A stretch of 64,000 nucleotides of DNA from an uncultured Christensenella sp. (GCA_910578545.1 CAJTPT010000003.1:1-64000); one strand, 5' to 3'. Counted from the first letter of the stretch, positions 28,327-36,166 are shown. Notes: generated by a model not told the origin, from the letters alone. Numbers and translations: made by a program.

Positions 28327-28351
28327 GGCGCCGACTATACCGTGCGGCGCC
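28327..28351 (-). other. GC-rich hairpin in the aminopeptidase leader
   Basis: GGCGCCG (28327-28333) and CGGCGCC (28345-28351) form a 7-bp perfect stem with an 11-nt loop, about 20 nt upstream of the aminopeptidase ribosome site. No T-run follows on either strand. The rest of 28304-28552 shows no gene. Confidence 0.45.
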
Positions 28352-28552
28352 TTAATAGCTTGTGTAACGGATTTGCTTCTTACGCCGATAAAATTCAGTT
28401 GAGCGTATTTGATATCCTATGCTTTTCCCAAAAAAACGGTGACAGAAAAAAGTTTATTTATCCGTAGTTTGGATATTGTAACATAAAAATTATACAAATG
28501 CAACTCTTTGCGTACGCAAATATTAAGTGGACAATCACTCGATATAATTTGA

Positions 28553-28581
28553 TTGCTTTTGGCGGGGCATTGTGGTACAAT
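28553..28581 (+). promoter_or_regulatory. Promoter of walJ predicting a leaderless transcript
   Basis: TTGCTT (28553-28558) and TACAAT (28576-28581) are 17 bp apart. The walJ ATG is at 28588, 6 nt after the -10 box, so transcription should start at or beside the A of the start codon. No Shine-Dalgarno sequence precedes the ATG. Confidence 0.6.
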
Positions 28582-28587
28582 ATAGCA

Positions 28588-29358
28588 ATGAGTTTGAAGT
28601 TTTGCACACTGGCTTCCGGGTCGAAGGGTAACTGCTGTTACGTTTCGGACGGAACAACCGACATATTGATAGACCTCGGGATCTCGGCGACCCGCGTCGA
28701 GAAATGTTTGTCTGTGCTCGGCGCCGCCCCCGACAAAACGCGTGTGCTTATAACTCACTCGCATTCCGATCACGTGTGCGGGCTTAAAGTGTTTTGCAAA
28801 AAGCACCCGACGGCAAAAATAATATGTCAGCAGGAGAGCGCGTCGGCAATAGCGCGGCAAGAGGGAATTGCTCCGCTTGTCGCACATCGTGAGTTTTCGG
28901 TCGGCGCTATTCGCGTCAGCGCGTTGCCCGTCAGTCACGACGTGCCGTGCTTCGGATACATTCTGTCCGACGGCAGTAAAAAAGTCGCGGTAGTGACCGA
29001 CATCGGCACGATAACCGCCGAACAGCTAAACGCACTTAGCGGTGCGGATATAGTAATGCTCGAGTGCAACCACGACGTGGAAATGTTGCGCGCCAATCCG
29101 CGCTATACGCAAATGCTTAAAGCGCGTATTCTCTCGTCGCACGGGCATTTGTCCAACAATGACTGCGCCGCGGCGTGCGCCTTTCTTGCCGGCAACGGCG
29201 TAAAAAACTTTATTCTTGCGCACCTGTCCGAGGAAAATAACACCCCCGAGCTTGCATTAAATCAAGTAGTAGCTTCCATAGCCGATACGGGCGTTATGGG
29301 CGTGCGCGTAATAGCCGCGCGACAAGACGGAATGTCGGGATTGTTTGAAGTATGTTAA
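28588..29358 (+). CDS. walJ: WalJ/YycJ-like MBL-fold metallohydrolase
   Basis: This 256-aa metallo-beta-lactamase-fold protein has the zinc motif THSHSDH (His57, His59, Asp61, His62) and later metal ligands in SHDV, TDIG and SSHGH. It matches YycJ/WalJ, linked in Firmicutes to cell-wall and DNA-replication coordination; the substrate is probably a nucleic-acid end but is not settled. An in-frame start further upstream (28498) would add a poor extension across the promoter, so ATG 28588 is preferred. Its stop overlaps the next gene by 7 nt. The usual order walJ-htrA-rlmH is altered here: two membrane proteases lie between. Confidence 0.88.
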   Translation: MSLKFCTLASGSKGNCCYVSDGTTDILIDLGISATRVEKCLSVLGAAPDKTRVLITHSHSDHVCGLKVFCKKHPTAKIICQQESASAIARQEGIAPLVAHREFSVGAIRVSALPVSHDVPCFGYILSDGSKKVAVVTDIGTITAEQLNALSGADIVMLECNHDVEMLRANPRYTQMLKARILSSHGHLSNNDCAAACAFLAGNGVKNFILAHLSEENNTPELALNQVVASIADTGVMGVRVIAARQDGMSGLFEVC

Positions 29359-30371
29359 AGTCGTCTACAAAAATCAGACCGTTCGATTATTGCGCGGCGT
29401 GTACCTTTTACCTCGGCGCGATAGTAGTAACGCTGCTGTGTCAAGCGGTAGCGGGGTTTACTGCCGCCGCGCTCAGTTCGTCTTACCCCGATATTTCGAG
29501 CAACGGCTTGTTTTCGACGGCGTTCATGATAGTGATACAGGCGGCTAACCTTGCGTTTATTTTCAGCTACCGCAAGCTGTACGGATACCGATTTGATTGC
29601 GGCACGCTGACGCGCAGGGGGGATAAAAAGCTCGATTGGCGAACGATCGTTTTGCCTGTAATTGCGGGCGTGCTTATCATGCTTGCAATGTATCTGCCGA
29701 CGGTGTGGTACGGGTATTTTACGCAGTATGCGCTCGGCATTTCGCCCGAAGTCGGCAACGTGGACGTATCGTCGGCGGGCGCAAAAATCATGATAGTTGT
29801 CGCGTCGGTGTTTATGGCGCCCGTGTTTGAGGAAACGATTTACCGCGGCGTGCTGTACAACGGACTGCGAAAAAGGTTTACTTTTATCAAGGCAGTGGCG
29901 CTGTGCGCGTTGTCGTTCATGCTGATGCACATGAGCCCCATGCAGGTTGTTTTTCAGTTTGCAATCGGTTTTTTGTGCGCGGCGGTCATGGAAAAAACGG
30001 ACTCGCTGCTGCCTTGCGTCATACTGCACGCAACGGCAAACTCGCTCGCGCTTATTATGCAGCTGACTTCGCTTGCCGATGTTTTAAACGGCTTTTTAGC
30101 CTTTTTGACGGGCAATATCACGGCGGCGGTATTTATCACGCTCGCATTGGCTGTCGCGGGAATAGGCGCCCTTTTTGTGCTCGTACGTTATGGCTTAGGT
30201 AAAAAGCCCGAGCCGCAACGGGATGAAATTCAGTCCGAAACGTCGACCGAGGTACGCGACCAAATAACCGCCGAGGCGCGGGGGAAGGACGGCACGATGC
30301 GCTATTGTATAGCGATCGGCATAAGCGCAATACTATTTGTAATCAATCTTGTAACGGTGACGGTGTCATGA
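29352..30371 (+). CDS. CPBP-family intramembrane metalloprotease (first copy)
   Basis: This 339-aa polytopic membrane protein carries the CPBP (CAAX protease/Abi) motifs: EETIYRG (Glu-Glu-x-x-x-Arg) in APVFEETIYRGVLYNGLRKR, the second-motif SFMLMHM, and a third-motif His in ILHATANSL. About eight hydrophobic segments are visible. CPBP proteases cleave prenylated, leaderless bacteriocin or membrane substrates; the target here is unknown. It overlaps walJ by 7 nt and the next CPBP gene by 4 nt (ATGA). A last hydrophobic segment follows a charged linker near residue 290. Confidence 0.88.
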   Translation: MLKSSTKIRPFDYCAACTFYLGAIVVTLLCQAVAGFTAAALSSSYPDISSNGLFSTAFMIVIQAANLAFIFSYRKLYGYRFDCGTLTRRGDKKLDWRTIVLPVIAGVLIMLAMYLPTVWYGYFTQYALGISPEVGNVDVSSAGAKIMIVVASVFMAPVFEETIYRGVLYNGLRKRFTFIKAVALCALSFMLMHMSPMQVVFQFAIGFLCAAVMEKTDSLLPCVILHATANSLALIMQLTSLADVLNGFLAFLTGNITAAVFITLALAVAGIGALFVLVRYGLGKKPEPQRDEIQSETSTEVRDQITAEARGKDGTMRYCIAIGISAILFVINLVTVTVS

Positions 30372-31459
30372 CGGACGAACTTAAACGCGATTATAAATCA
30401 GTGTCGCTCGCGCTGTGTTCTGCCGTTCTTGGGCTGATATTCATGCGCGTGGTGGTTTACGTACTGCCGTTGCCGTCGGAAACGTACGGCGATACGCTGG
30501 GCACAAACGCGTTGTTTGCGATAGTCACACAGGTGATATTTTTTCTTGTCTTGCCCTTTTGCATATACAAGTTTTACGGTAAACGCACGGTAAAGCAGAC
30601 GCTCGCGTTTAGCGGTATCGGCAAGTTTAAGGCGTACTATCTTTTGGCAATCCCGCTCGGCATAGCGGCGTTTGTCGTGACGATAGGTGTATCGTCGGCA
30701 TGGACGGGACTGCTCAAGCTGACGGGGTATACCTACTCGCCGTCGCCGGACGAATTGCCCGATAATTTCGTGTTCGGATTTTTTATCGCCGATATTTTAT
30801 TGACCGCAGTACTGCCCGCCGTGTGCGAGGAATTCGTTATGCGCGGCGGCACGCTCACAACGGCGCAAAACTCGTTTAAGCCGATAGTGTGCGTGATTAT
30901 ATGCGGCGTGGCGTTCGGGCTGTTTCACCAAAACATAAAACAAGTTTTTTACACAACGCTGTTCGGCATGCTCGCCGCGTACATGATTATCAAGACCAAG
31001 AGCATTTATCCCGCAATGATAATGCACTTTACCAACAACTTTTGCAGTGTGTTTTTGGACTACGCCGACCACTATAATTGGGCGTTCGGCGGCGGGTTTT
31101 ACGACGTGCTCGGCAATATGTCGGTGTGGGGGCTCGCGCTCGTGTTTTTGGTAGCAGGCGCCCTCGCCGCGGTAATGGTAGCGTTAATGCTGTACATCCG
31201 CGACAAGCAGATGATAAACAAAAAGATGGCGGTAATCAAGGACGCCGCTTTCGACGCGACAAACAAGCGCGTGATCTTGCAGGGCGAGTTCGACGCCCAA
31301 CGCGTAAGCGAGCTCGAAATGGAACGCGAGGTGTACGGCAGGGATTACGTGCGCCCGCTGTACAGACCGAGCCTGCGCGACACGGCGGTAATAATCGCTC
31401 TGGCCGTGGTAACTTTGCTTACAACGGTATTCACGTACGTGTGGGGGTTCTTCTATTGA
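30368..31459 (+). CDS. CPBP-family intramembrane metalloprotease (second copy)
   Basis: Starting at ATG 30368, which overlaps the previous stop, the protein has 363 aa. CPBP motifs are PAVCEEFVMRGG (Glu-Glu-x-x-x-Arg), FGLFHQN, and MHFTNNF. The arrangement of membrane segments matches the first copy but sequence identity looks modest, so the two are old paralogues rather than a recent duplication. A cytosolic basic/acidic stretch (about 280-335) precedes a final helix. The next gene, rlmH, starts inside its stop codon. Confidence 0.87.
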   Translation: MTDELKRDYKSVSLALCSAVLGLIFMRVVVYVLPLPSETYGDTLGTNALFAIVTQVIFFLVLPFCIYKFYGKRTVKQTLAFSGIGKFKAYYLLAIPLGIAAFVVTIGVSSAWTGLLKLTGYTYSPSPDELPDNFVFGFFIADILLTAVLPAVCEEFVMRGGTLTTAQNSFKPIVCVIICGVAFGLFHQNIKQVFYTTLFGMLAAYMIIKTKSIYPAMIMHFTNNFCSVFLDYADHYNWAFGGGFYDVLGNMSVWGLALVFLVAGALAAVMVALMLYIRDKQMINKKMAVIKDAAFDATNKRVILQGEFDAQRVSELEMEREVYGRDYVRPLYRPSLRDTAVIIALAVVTLLTTVFTYVWGFFY

Positions 31460-31893
31460 AACGGATAAAAATCGTATGCGTCGGCAAGCTGAGCAAACAG
31501 TTTTGCCGCGACGGTTGCGCCGAGTATCTTAAACGGCTCAAATCGTTTTACGACGTGACTACCGTCGAGCTGTCCGAACAGCCAACCGTCAAAAAGGAAT
31601 GCGACGAGATAGTAAAACGCCTAAGCGGCTACGTAGCGCTCATGGACGTGGGCGGCGCGGCGGTCAGCTCGGAAGAGCTTGCCGAGCTCGTCAAAACCGA
31701 GCATGAGCGGCACGACGAAATAACATTTGTAATAGGCGGTGCGGCGGGCGTGGACGACAGGGTGCGCATGGCGGCGCAAAAACGTATCTCGTTCGGGCGC
31801 GTGACCTATCCGCATCAGATAGCGCGAATGCTGTTGTGCGAACAGCTGTACCGCGCGGGCACGATAATAAAGGGCGTGCCCTACCACAAATAG
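31456..31893 (+). CDS. rlmH: 23S rRNA pseudouridine-1915 N3-methyltransferase RlmH
   Basis: RlmH is a SPOUT-class methyltransferase that modifies pseudouridine 1915 of 23S rRNA. I start it at TTG 31456, which overlaps the stop of the CPBP gene; GGGGGT (31443-31448) is a passable ribosome site. The product is 145 aa, slightly short of the usual 155-160. Knot motifs are clear: FVIGGAAGVDD in the middle and LLCEQLYRAGTIIKGVPYHK at the extreme C-terminus. Confidence 0.93.
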   Translation: MKRIKIVCVGKLSKQFCRDGCAEYLKRLKSFYDVTTVELSEQPTVKKECDEIVKRLSGYVALMDVGGAAVSSEELAELVKTEHERHDEITFVIGGAAGVDDRVRMAAQKRISFGRVTYPHQIARMLLCEQLYRAGTIIKGVPYHK

Positions 31894-31926
31894 CATATGT
31901 TTACGCCGCGCGCCGTATAGTAAAGC

Positions 31927-32745
31927 ATGGGAATTATCGGCGAAACGGAAAGGCGATTAAACATTAGCGGCGCGGATATATCGGTCATCGGCAAAAGCTA
32001 TTGCGGCAACGATATTTTGTGCGCGCACCGCGGCAGTTACGCGGGCAAGCAGATTATAATAACGGCGGCGATACACGCAAGAGAATGCTACACCGCGCTC
32101 GTAGCGCTCAAGCAGATAGAAAGTTGGACCGCGGTCAAGCGCGGCGGCGCGTACTTTATACCGATAGTCAATCCCGACGGCGCGGAATTCTTTGAAAGCG
32201 GCAGAACGTTCGGCGCGGATCTGTTGGAAAAGAACAAGGACTTAAATAAGCAGTGGAAAGCCAACGCGCAGGGTATTGACCTTAACTGCAACTTTGACGC
32301 CCGTTTCGGAAGCGGCGCACAGCAGAACAAGGATCGACCGAGCGCGCACGGCTACGTGGGCGAGTACCCGCTTAGCGCGCCCGAAACCAAGGCGCTTGCC
32401 GCATTCACGCTTAGGGTAAAGCCCGCGGCGACGATCAGCTATCATTGCATGGGCGGCGAGCTGTATTGGGAATTTTTTCAGAGCGCCAATAGACGGCGCG
32501 ACAAGGCTTTTGCCACGGCGGTTGCAAAGCATATCGGCGTAAAGCGCGTGGACGGCGATCTTGCGTCGGCCGGCGGGTACAAGGACTGGTGCGTTATGCG
32601 GCTGGGTATTTCGGCATTGACGATAGAGCTGATAAAGCGCGGCTCGCACCCGTTTAACGCCGACGATTTCAGCGGCGATGTTGCGGCAAACGCCGATCTA
32701 CCTAAGTTTATTTTGGATTACGTTTACGGAGAAAGCTATGAGTGA
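31927..32745 (+). CDS. M14-family zinc carboxypeptidase, peptidoglycan endopeptidase-like
   Basis: The 272-aa protein has M14 zinc ligands HARE (His50, Glu53) and His173 (SYHCMGG), and general base Glu234 (LTIELIKRG). The substrate motif, usually NRNF in carboxypeptidases A/B, reads NCNFDARF (120-127). Loss of that Arg is seen in gamma-D-glutamyl-diamino-acid endopeptidases, which cut muropeptides, so this is the better guess. No signal peptide is visible, suggesting a cytosolic or forespore role in muropeptide recycling. There is no clear ribosome site. It overlaps tadA by 8 nt. Confidence 0.82.
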   Translation: MGIIGETERRLNISGADISVIGKSYCGNDILCAHRGSYAGKQIIITAAIHARECYTALVALKQIESWTAVKRGGAYFIPIVNPDGAEFFESGRTFGADLLEKNKDLNKQWKANAQGIDLNCNFDARFGSGAQQNKDRPSAHGYVGEYPLSAPETKALAAFTLRVKPAATISYHCMGGELYWEFFQSANRRRDKAFATAVAKHIGVKRVDGDLASAGGYKDWCVMRLGISALTIELIKRGSHPFNADDFSGDVAANADLPKFILDYVYGESYE

Positions 32746-33220
32746 CAGCGGACAAAACGGATATTCCGAGCGCGACGAGCGGTTTATGCGCGCCGCATTG
32801 GAAGCGCTTAAAACGTGCCCCGAATGCGAGGTGCCGGTTGCGGCAATCGTGGTTCGGGGCGAAGATATAATAGCGACAGGTGTTAACGGCAGGAACGTGC
32901 ACAACGATCCCACCGCCCATGCCGAGATAGTCGCTATCCGCGAGGCGGCGCAAAAATTGGGCAGGTGGAATCTTGCCGAGTGCGAGCTGTATGTTACGCT
33001 CGAGCCGTGCGTCATGTGCGCTGGCGCGATAGTGTATTCTCGCATAAGACGCGTGGTGTTCGGCGCGTACGACCTGCGCTTCGGCGCGTGCGGCACGGCG
33101 CTTAACGTCGCGCAAAACGAAAAGCTAAACCACCGCGCCGAGCTCGTCGGCGGCGTTTTGGAACAGGAATGCGTTACGCCGTTAAAGGAATTTTTTAAGG
33201 CGAAGAGGAAAAACGGGTAA
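32738..33220 (+). CDS. tadA: tRNA-specific adenosine deaminase TadA
   Basis: TadA converts the wobble adenosine of tRNA-Arg(ACG) to inosine. Zinc and catalytic residues are present: HAE (His61, Glu63) and PCVMC (Cys91, Cys94). The start is ATG 32738 inside the end of the M14 gene, with GGAGAAAG just upstream; the product is 160 aa, normal for TadA. The stop codon TAA is the first three bases of a TAATTC repeat element (see 33218). Confidence 0.95.
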   Translation: MSDSGQNGYSERDERFMRAALEALKTCPECEVPVAAIVVRGEDIIATGVNGRNVHNDPTAHAEIVAIREAAQKLGRWNLAECELYVTLEPCVMCAGAIVYSRIRRVVFGAYDLRFGACGTALNVAQNEKLNHRAELVGGVLEQECVTPLKEFFKAKRKNG

Positions 33221-33324
33221 TTCATAATTGTCTTAATGCGTTTTGCGCTTGTTCGGGATAAAAAAGGATGCCCTGCTTGCGGTCGGTCGACAAGTCCGCA
33301 TTGCGAATTCACTATTCCGAATTA
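33218..33324. repeat. Heptamer-type repeat pair flanking the tadA 3' region
   Basis: TAATTCATAATTG at 33218 supplies the tadA stop codon. AATTCACTATTCCGAATTA at 33306-33324 is an inverted copy of the element after rtcB (18 of 19 positions). The 75 bases between show no gene. Confidence 0.6.
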
Positions 33325-33375
33325 TTTTCCAACATTAAAAACAGATTAAAAGTTGTCGGGCGGCGGCGTTTGACG

Positions 33376-33404
33376 TTGACAAAAAGGGCGGTATAAGATA
33401 TACT
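33376..33404 (+). promoter_or_regulatory. SigA-type promoter of the small membrane protein gene
   Basis: TTGACA (33376-33381) and TATACT (33399-33404) are 17 bp apart. The predicted start near 33411 leaves a leader of about 110 nt. Confidence 0.75.
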
Positions 33405-33410
33405 ACATTC

Positions 33411-33521
33411 AGTCTTTGCTCTTGTCGTACTGCGAGTGTGCTTTGACTAAGTATCACGGCGCGGATTGTCCCAAAACCCTTATGGGCTCGAGCGCGCCAT
33501 GGCTACTCAGGGAGAAAAATA
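33411..33521 (+). ncRNA. Structured 5' leader, class not recognised
   Basis: The leader can fold with GGCGCG (about 33459-33464) pairing to CGCGCC (about 33493-33498) around an inner CCC-ttat-GGG hairpin. The flanks AGTA and TACT extend the stem. The ribosome site AGGGAGA (33509-33515) directly follows the 3' flank. It matches no riboswitch, T-box or SRP consensus I know, so it may simply be a structured leader. Confidence 0.35.
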
Positions 33522-33815
33522 ATGATAGTAGGAAGAATTATAAACAAATTTATCAATATCTTCACGGGACTGTTCGGCATAGCTACCGTCGTTTTGATGT
33601 TGATAATATATATAAACAACTCGATACCCGGTCCGCTCGTGCCCGTGGATATCGTAAAAAACATAGCCAATGCAAAGGACTACTGCGCGCTCGCAACGGT
33701 GTTTTGCGCGGGGTTGGAATTCACGCTGAAACGCAATATTATTCTTGCCGTTGTGTTTGCCGCGATAATCGCCGCGGTCTTCGCATTCATGACTTACAGC
33801 AATTACGCTGTATAA
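33522..33815 (+). CDS. Small membrane protein, unknown
   Basis: The 97-aa protein has hydrophobic segments at about 10-32, 52-66 and 71-92 with short loops. No family is recognised. AGGGAGA 6 nt before the ATG and a strong promoter about 110 nt upstream support expression. A terminator follows at 33844, so it is a single-gene unit. Its high promoter quality and long leader hint at a regulated housekeeping or stress role, but nothing specific can be said. Confidence 0.7.
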   Translation: MIVGRIINKFINIFTGLFGIATVVLMLIIYINNSIPGPLVPVDIVKNIANAKDYCALATVFCAGLEFTLKRNIILAVVFAAIIAAVFAFMTYSNYAV

Positions 33816-33843
33816 TTATTGAAAAAAATCAAATTTAGCCCAA

Positions 33844-33882
33844 AAAGAGCATGGTCGGTATCGGTCGTGCTCTTTACTTTTT
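33844..33882 (+). terminator. Intrinsic terminator of the small membrane protein gene
   Basis: AAAGAGCATG (33844-33853) pairs with CGTGCTCTTT (33866-33875), followed by ACTTTTT. The right arm and T-run are also the -35 region of the next promoter. Confidence 0.72.
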
Positions 33883-33901
33883 CGCTAAAATATGCTAAAA
33901 T
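33873..33901 (+). promoter_or_regulatory. Promoter of the sigma-factor gene, overlapping a terminator and predicting a leaderless mRNA
   Basis: TTTACT (33873-33878) and TAAAAT (33896-33901) are 17 bp apart. The ATG at 33909 is 7 nt after the -10 box, and no Shine-Dalgarno sequence is present. Confidence 0.55.
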
Positions 33902-33908
33902 TATACAG

Positions 33909-34436
33909 ATGGGTCCAGAGAAGGCAATTGGTAAATACTTGAAACGTTTAAAGCACGGCGAGCCATGTATGGAAGAGTTCGTCAACACGTTTACGGGTAA
34001 AATCAGGTACATCGCTTACACTTATCTTGTTGACAAATCTTATATTGACGACGTCGTAATGAATACGTTTTGCTGTATCTTCAACAGCATTGAGCATTAC
34101 AAAGAGAGCGAGGGCGGAATGGCGTGGGTGTGCAAGATTGCGCAAAACGAGGCTTACAAAATAAACAACCGCGAACGTAAGCACACGCACGTATCGCTCG
34201 ACGCAGTTAACGACGAGGTTGCAAGCGTATCCGACTTCACCGCCACAAGCGAGTTTATGGCAGGCTTGGAAATGGCGGTTAATAAGTTGCCCGAAATCGA
34301 AAGGAAAATCGTTCTAATGCGCTTGACCGACGGACTGACTTACCCGGAAATCGCCGAACGGTTGAATATGTACGTCGGTACGGTTTATAAATTTTACCAA
34401 CGCGCATTAAAACAAATCACAAAAGATATTTTGTAA
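33909..34436 (+). CDS. ECF-type RNA polymerase sigma factor
   Basis: I take ATG 33909 as start (175 aa) because an earlier in-frame TTG would lie upstream of the promoter. Region 2 is recognisable from about 20-85 (IRYIAYTYLVDKSYIDDVV, MAWVCKIAQNEAY). Region 4 with its helix-turn-helix lies at about 120-172 (LPEIERKIVLMRLTDGL, TYPEIAERLNMYVGTVYKF). The architecture is that of small sigma-70-family factors. The next two genes, a secreted peptidase-like protein and a single-span membrane protein, make a plausible target and anti-sigma. No anti-sigma zinc motif is visible, so the pairing is inferred. Confidence 0.85.
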   Translation: MGPEKAIGKYLKRLKHGEPCMEEFVNTFTGKIRYIAYTYLVDKSYIDDVVMNTFCCIFNSIEHYKESEGGMAWVCKIAQNEAYKINNRERKHTHVSLDAVNDEVASVSDFTATSEFMAGLEMAVNKLPEIERKIVLMRLTDGLTYPEIAERLNMYVGTVYKFYQRALKQITKDIL

Positions 34437-34490
34437 CGTCGGGAAAATTTTAAGAACTCGCTGCGATATATATTTGCGAAGGAGACAGTA

Positions 34491-35294
34491 ATGAAAAATT
34501 TCAACAAAAGATTAAGAGCGGTTTTATTCGTATTGCTGTGCGTGCCGTTTTGCGGCGCGTGGACAGTTGCGGCGGAACAGACCGAAACCCGATATACCGG
34601 CGGCGAGCTTATTAGCACGTACGCTTCCGAAACGATTTCGTATGTATCGAAGCAAGTAGTAGAGGATATAGCGACAGCAAACAATGCGCCATATTATTCG
34701 GCTGTAGGCGATTTGTCAAACGGTTGTGGGGCAATAGCTGGGGCGGTTATAGTCGGATTTTATGATAAATATTATTCAAATCTGATAGCAGGGTGGGATT
34801 CATATTATTCGACGGGAAGATACAAAGGCAAAGATACAGTATATGTACCCGCGCTCATGCACGACTTATTTGCGCGTATGAACACAAATCAAGTGCAACC
34901 GGGTGTATCCGAGAATGATTTTAAAACCGGTTTAAAAGCATACGTTAATAATCAAGGATATAATTTAACTTATTCTTCTCTCGGAAGCGGCAACAGCTTT
35001 AATTATACGGCATTTAAGACTGCAATAAATAATAACGAGGTGGTTGCGTTATTTGTACAACCGAGTAATTTGTATGCTCTTTCACCGTCCAATAATCAAG
35101 ATTTATTAGTTTCTACAAGCATAAGTGGTAATCATATAATGGTTGCATATGGATATTATGAAGTCAAATATACTTTAAGTAGTGGTATACGGACAGATAA
35201 GTATTTGAGAGTTGCAACTGGATTGGCAGTTAGCACTGCGTTTTATAAAATCGGTTCTTACGTCGACGCGACGTATACTGTAAAAATAAGTTAG
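34491..35294 (+). CDS. Secreted C39-like cysteine peptidase family protein
   Basis: The 267-aa protein has a signal peptide (about 1-28, basic start, hydrophobic VLFVLLCVPF, cleavage near AA-EQ). A papain/C39-type core follows. NGCGAIAGAVIVGFYD carries the likely nucleophile Cys79, and GNHIMVAYGYYEV carries the likely His215. An Asp/Asn third residue would lie after that. The domain is secreted without an anchor. AAGGAGA precedes the ATG. It lies between the sigma gene and a membrane protein gene, so it may be the regulon output. Confidence 0.75.
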   Translation: MKNFNKRLRAVLFVLLCVPFCGAWTVAAEQTETRYTGGELISTYASETISYVSKQVVEDIATANNAPYYSAVGDLSNGCGAIAGAVIVGFYDKYYSNLIAGWDSYYSTGRYKGKDTVYVPALMHDLFARMNTNQVQPGVSENDFKTGLKAYVNNQGYNLTYSSLGSGNSFNYTAFKTAINNNEVVALFVQPSNLYALSPSNNQDLLVSTSISGNHIMVAYGYYEVKYTLSSGIRTDKYLRVATGLAVSTAFYKIGSYVDATYTVKIS

Positions 35295-35302
35295 AGGTGA
35301 AT

Positions 35303-35992
35303 ATGCGTCAAGAACGCAAATTGGAAAAAGCGATACAGCGCGACGGCGAACAATCTCAGTCGGATATACTCGACGAGTTAAAGCGCCGTTATCCGCAGTA
35401 TACAAAGCAAGCGGACAGTAAGCAAGCGACTGTAAAAAAACGCAGGATTGCCGTGTTTTCTTCTCTTGCGGCGGTTGCGGCGTGCTTGGCAATAATATTG
35501 CCTTGCTCACTTTTATTGCCTAATCATCAGCCGAATGGCGGTGGTAGTGAGAATTATTATTGTGCCATAGGACAGTACGAAAAAATTGCAAGCGAATATA
35601 CTTTGCGTGAATATAGTGAAATTCATAATAGCAATATATCATATTTTGATTGGTACGACACTGCGGAAGATTGTTTTACAGAGTGCTTTATACGTATTAA
35701 GAGTAAAAAAACTCTTGGGATACAAGAATCAGCATATAATCCCGAAACTGATGAGTTTATTGAATTATCGGTAACTAAATCTAATGTGTACCTTGGTGGG
35801 TTAGAATCATATTTTCAAAGCTGTGTTAATGAACAAGTCGTTTTTAACTGTCTTGTTAGGTGGAATGTTATAATCGATTATTCTATTTGTATCTTTGAAC
35901 ACAACGGTTACAGATACTTTATTAAGATAGATGGCGGACAAGACGAGAACAGGCTGTTCGAGCTTGTCGAAGATCTTTTGCAAAACAAGTAA
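35303..35992 (+). CDS. Single-span membrane protein, candidate anti-sigma factor
   Basis: AGAGGTG (35293-35299) points to ATG 35303, giving 229 aa. The first 45 residues are cytosolic, charged and helical (KLEKAIQRDG, DILDELKRRYP). One membrane helix follows at about 48-73, then an extracytoplasmic domain of about 150 residues without known motif. This topology and its place two genes after an ECF sigma gene fit an anti-sigma factor, but no ZAS (HxxxCxxC) motif is present. Base composition is more AT-rich than in neighbouring operons, as is that of the upstream secreted gene. Confidence 0.7.
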   Translation: MRQERKLEKAIQRDGEQSQSDILDELKRRYPQYTKQADSKQATVKKRRIAVFSSLAAVAACLAIILPCSLLLPNHQPNGGGSENYYCAIGQYEKIASEYTLREYSEIHNSNISYFDWYDTAEDCFTECFIRIKSKKTLGIQESAYNPETDEFIELSVTKSNVYLGGLESYFQSCVNEQVVFNCLVRWNVIIDYSICIFEHNGYRYFIKIDGGQDENRLFELVEDLLQNK

Positions 35993-36076
35993 AAAATTAT
36001 AAGTTGCGGAAAAAATGCGGGTTTATGTAGGATATATTTTTTAGGAAGCGGTAATGCTTCCAAGGCGCTGATTACG

Positions 36077-36151
36077 CACAAATGAATGCCGATATACTAA
36101 GGATAAAGCTTATATTCTAATGTTTTTTGGTCGACAACGCATTCATTTGTG
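36077..36151. repeat. 13-bp perfect inverted repeat with 49-nt spacer
   Basis: CACAAATGAATGC (36077-36089) and GCATTCATTTGTG (36139-36151) are exact complements. They lie between the anti-sigma-like gene and the ecf operon. A second small hairpin, GGAAGC/GCTTCC, is at 36044-36061. No gene is visible in 35993-36235. Confidence 0.6.
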
Positions 36152-36166
36152 TCGCTCGCCTTTAAC

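Noticed and set aside
33411..33521. SRP RNA or T-box in the structured leader
   Set aside because: The GGAAGGAAGCAGC-type SRP core and the T-box AGGGTGGNACCGCG motif are absent.
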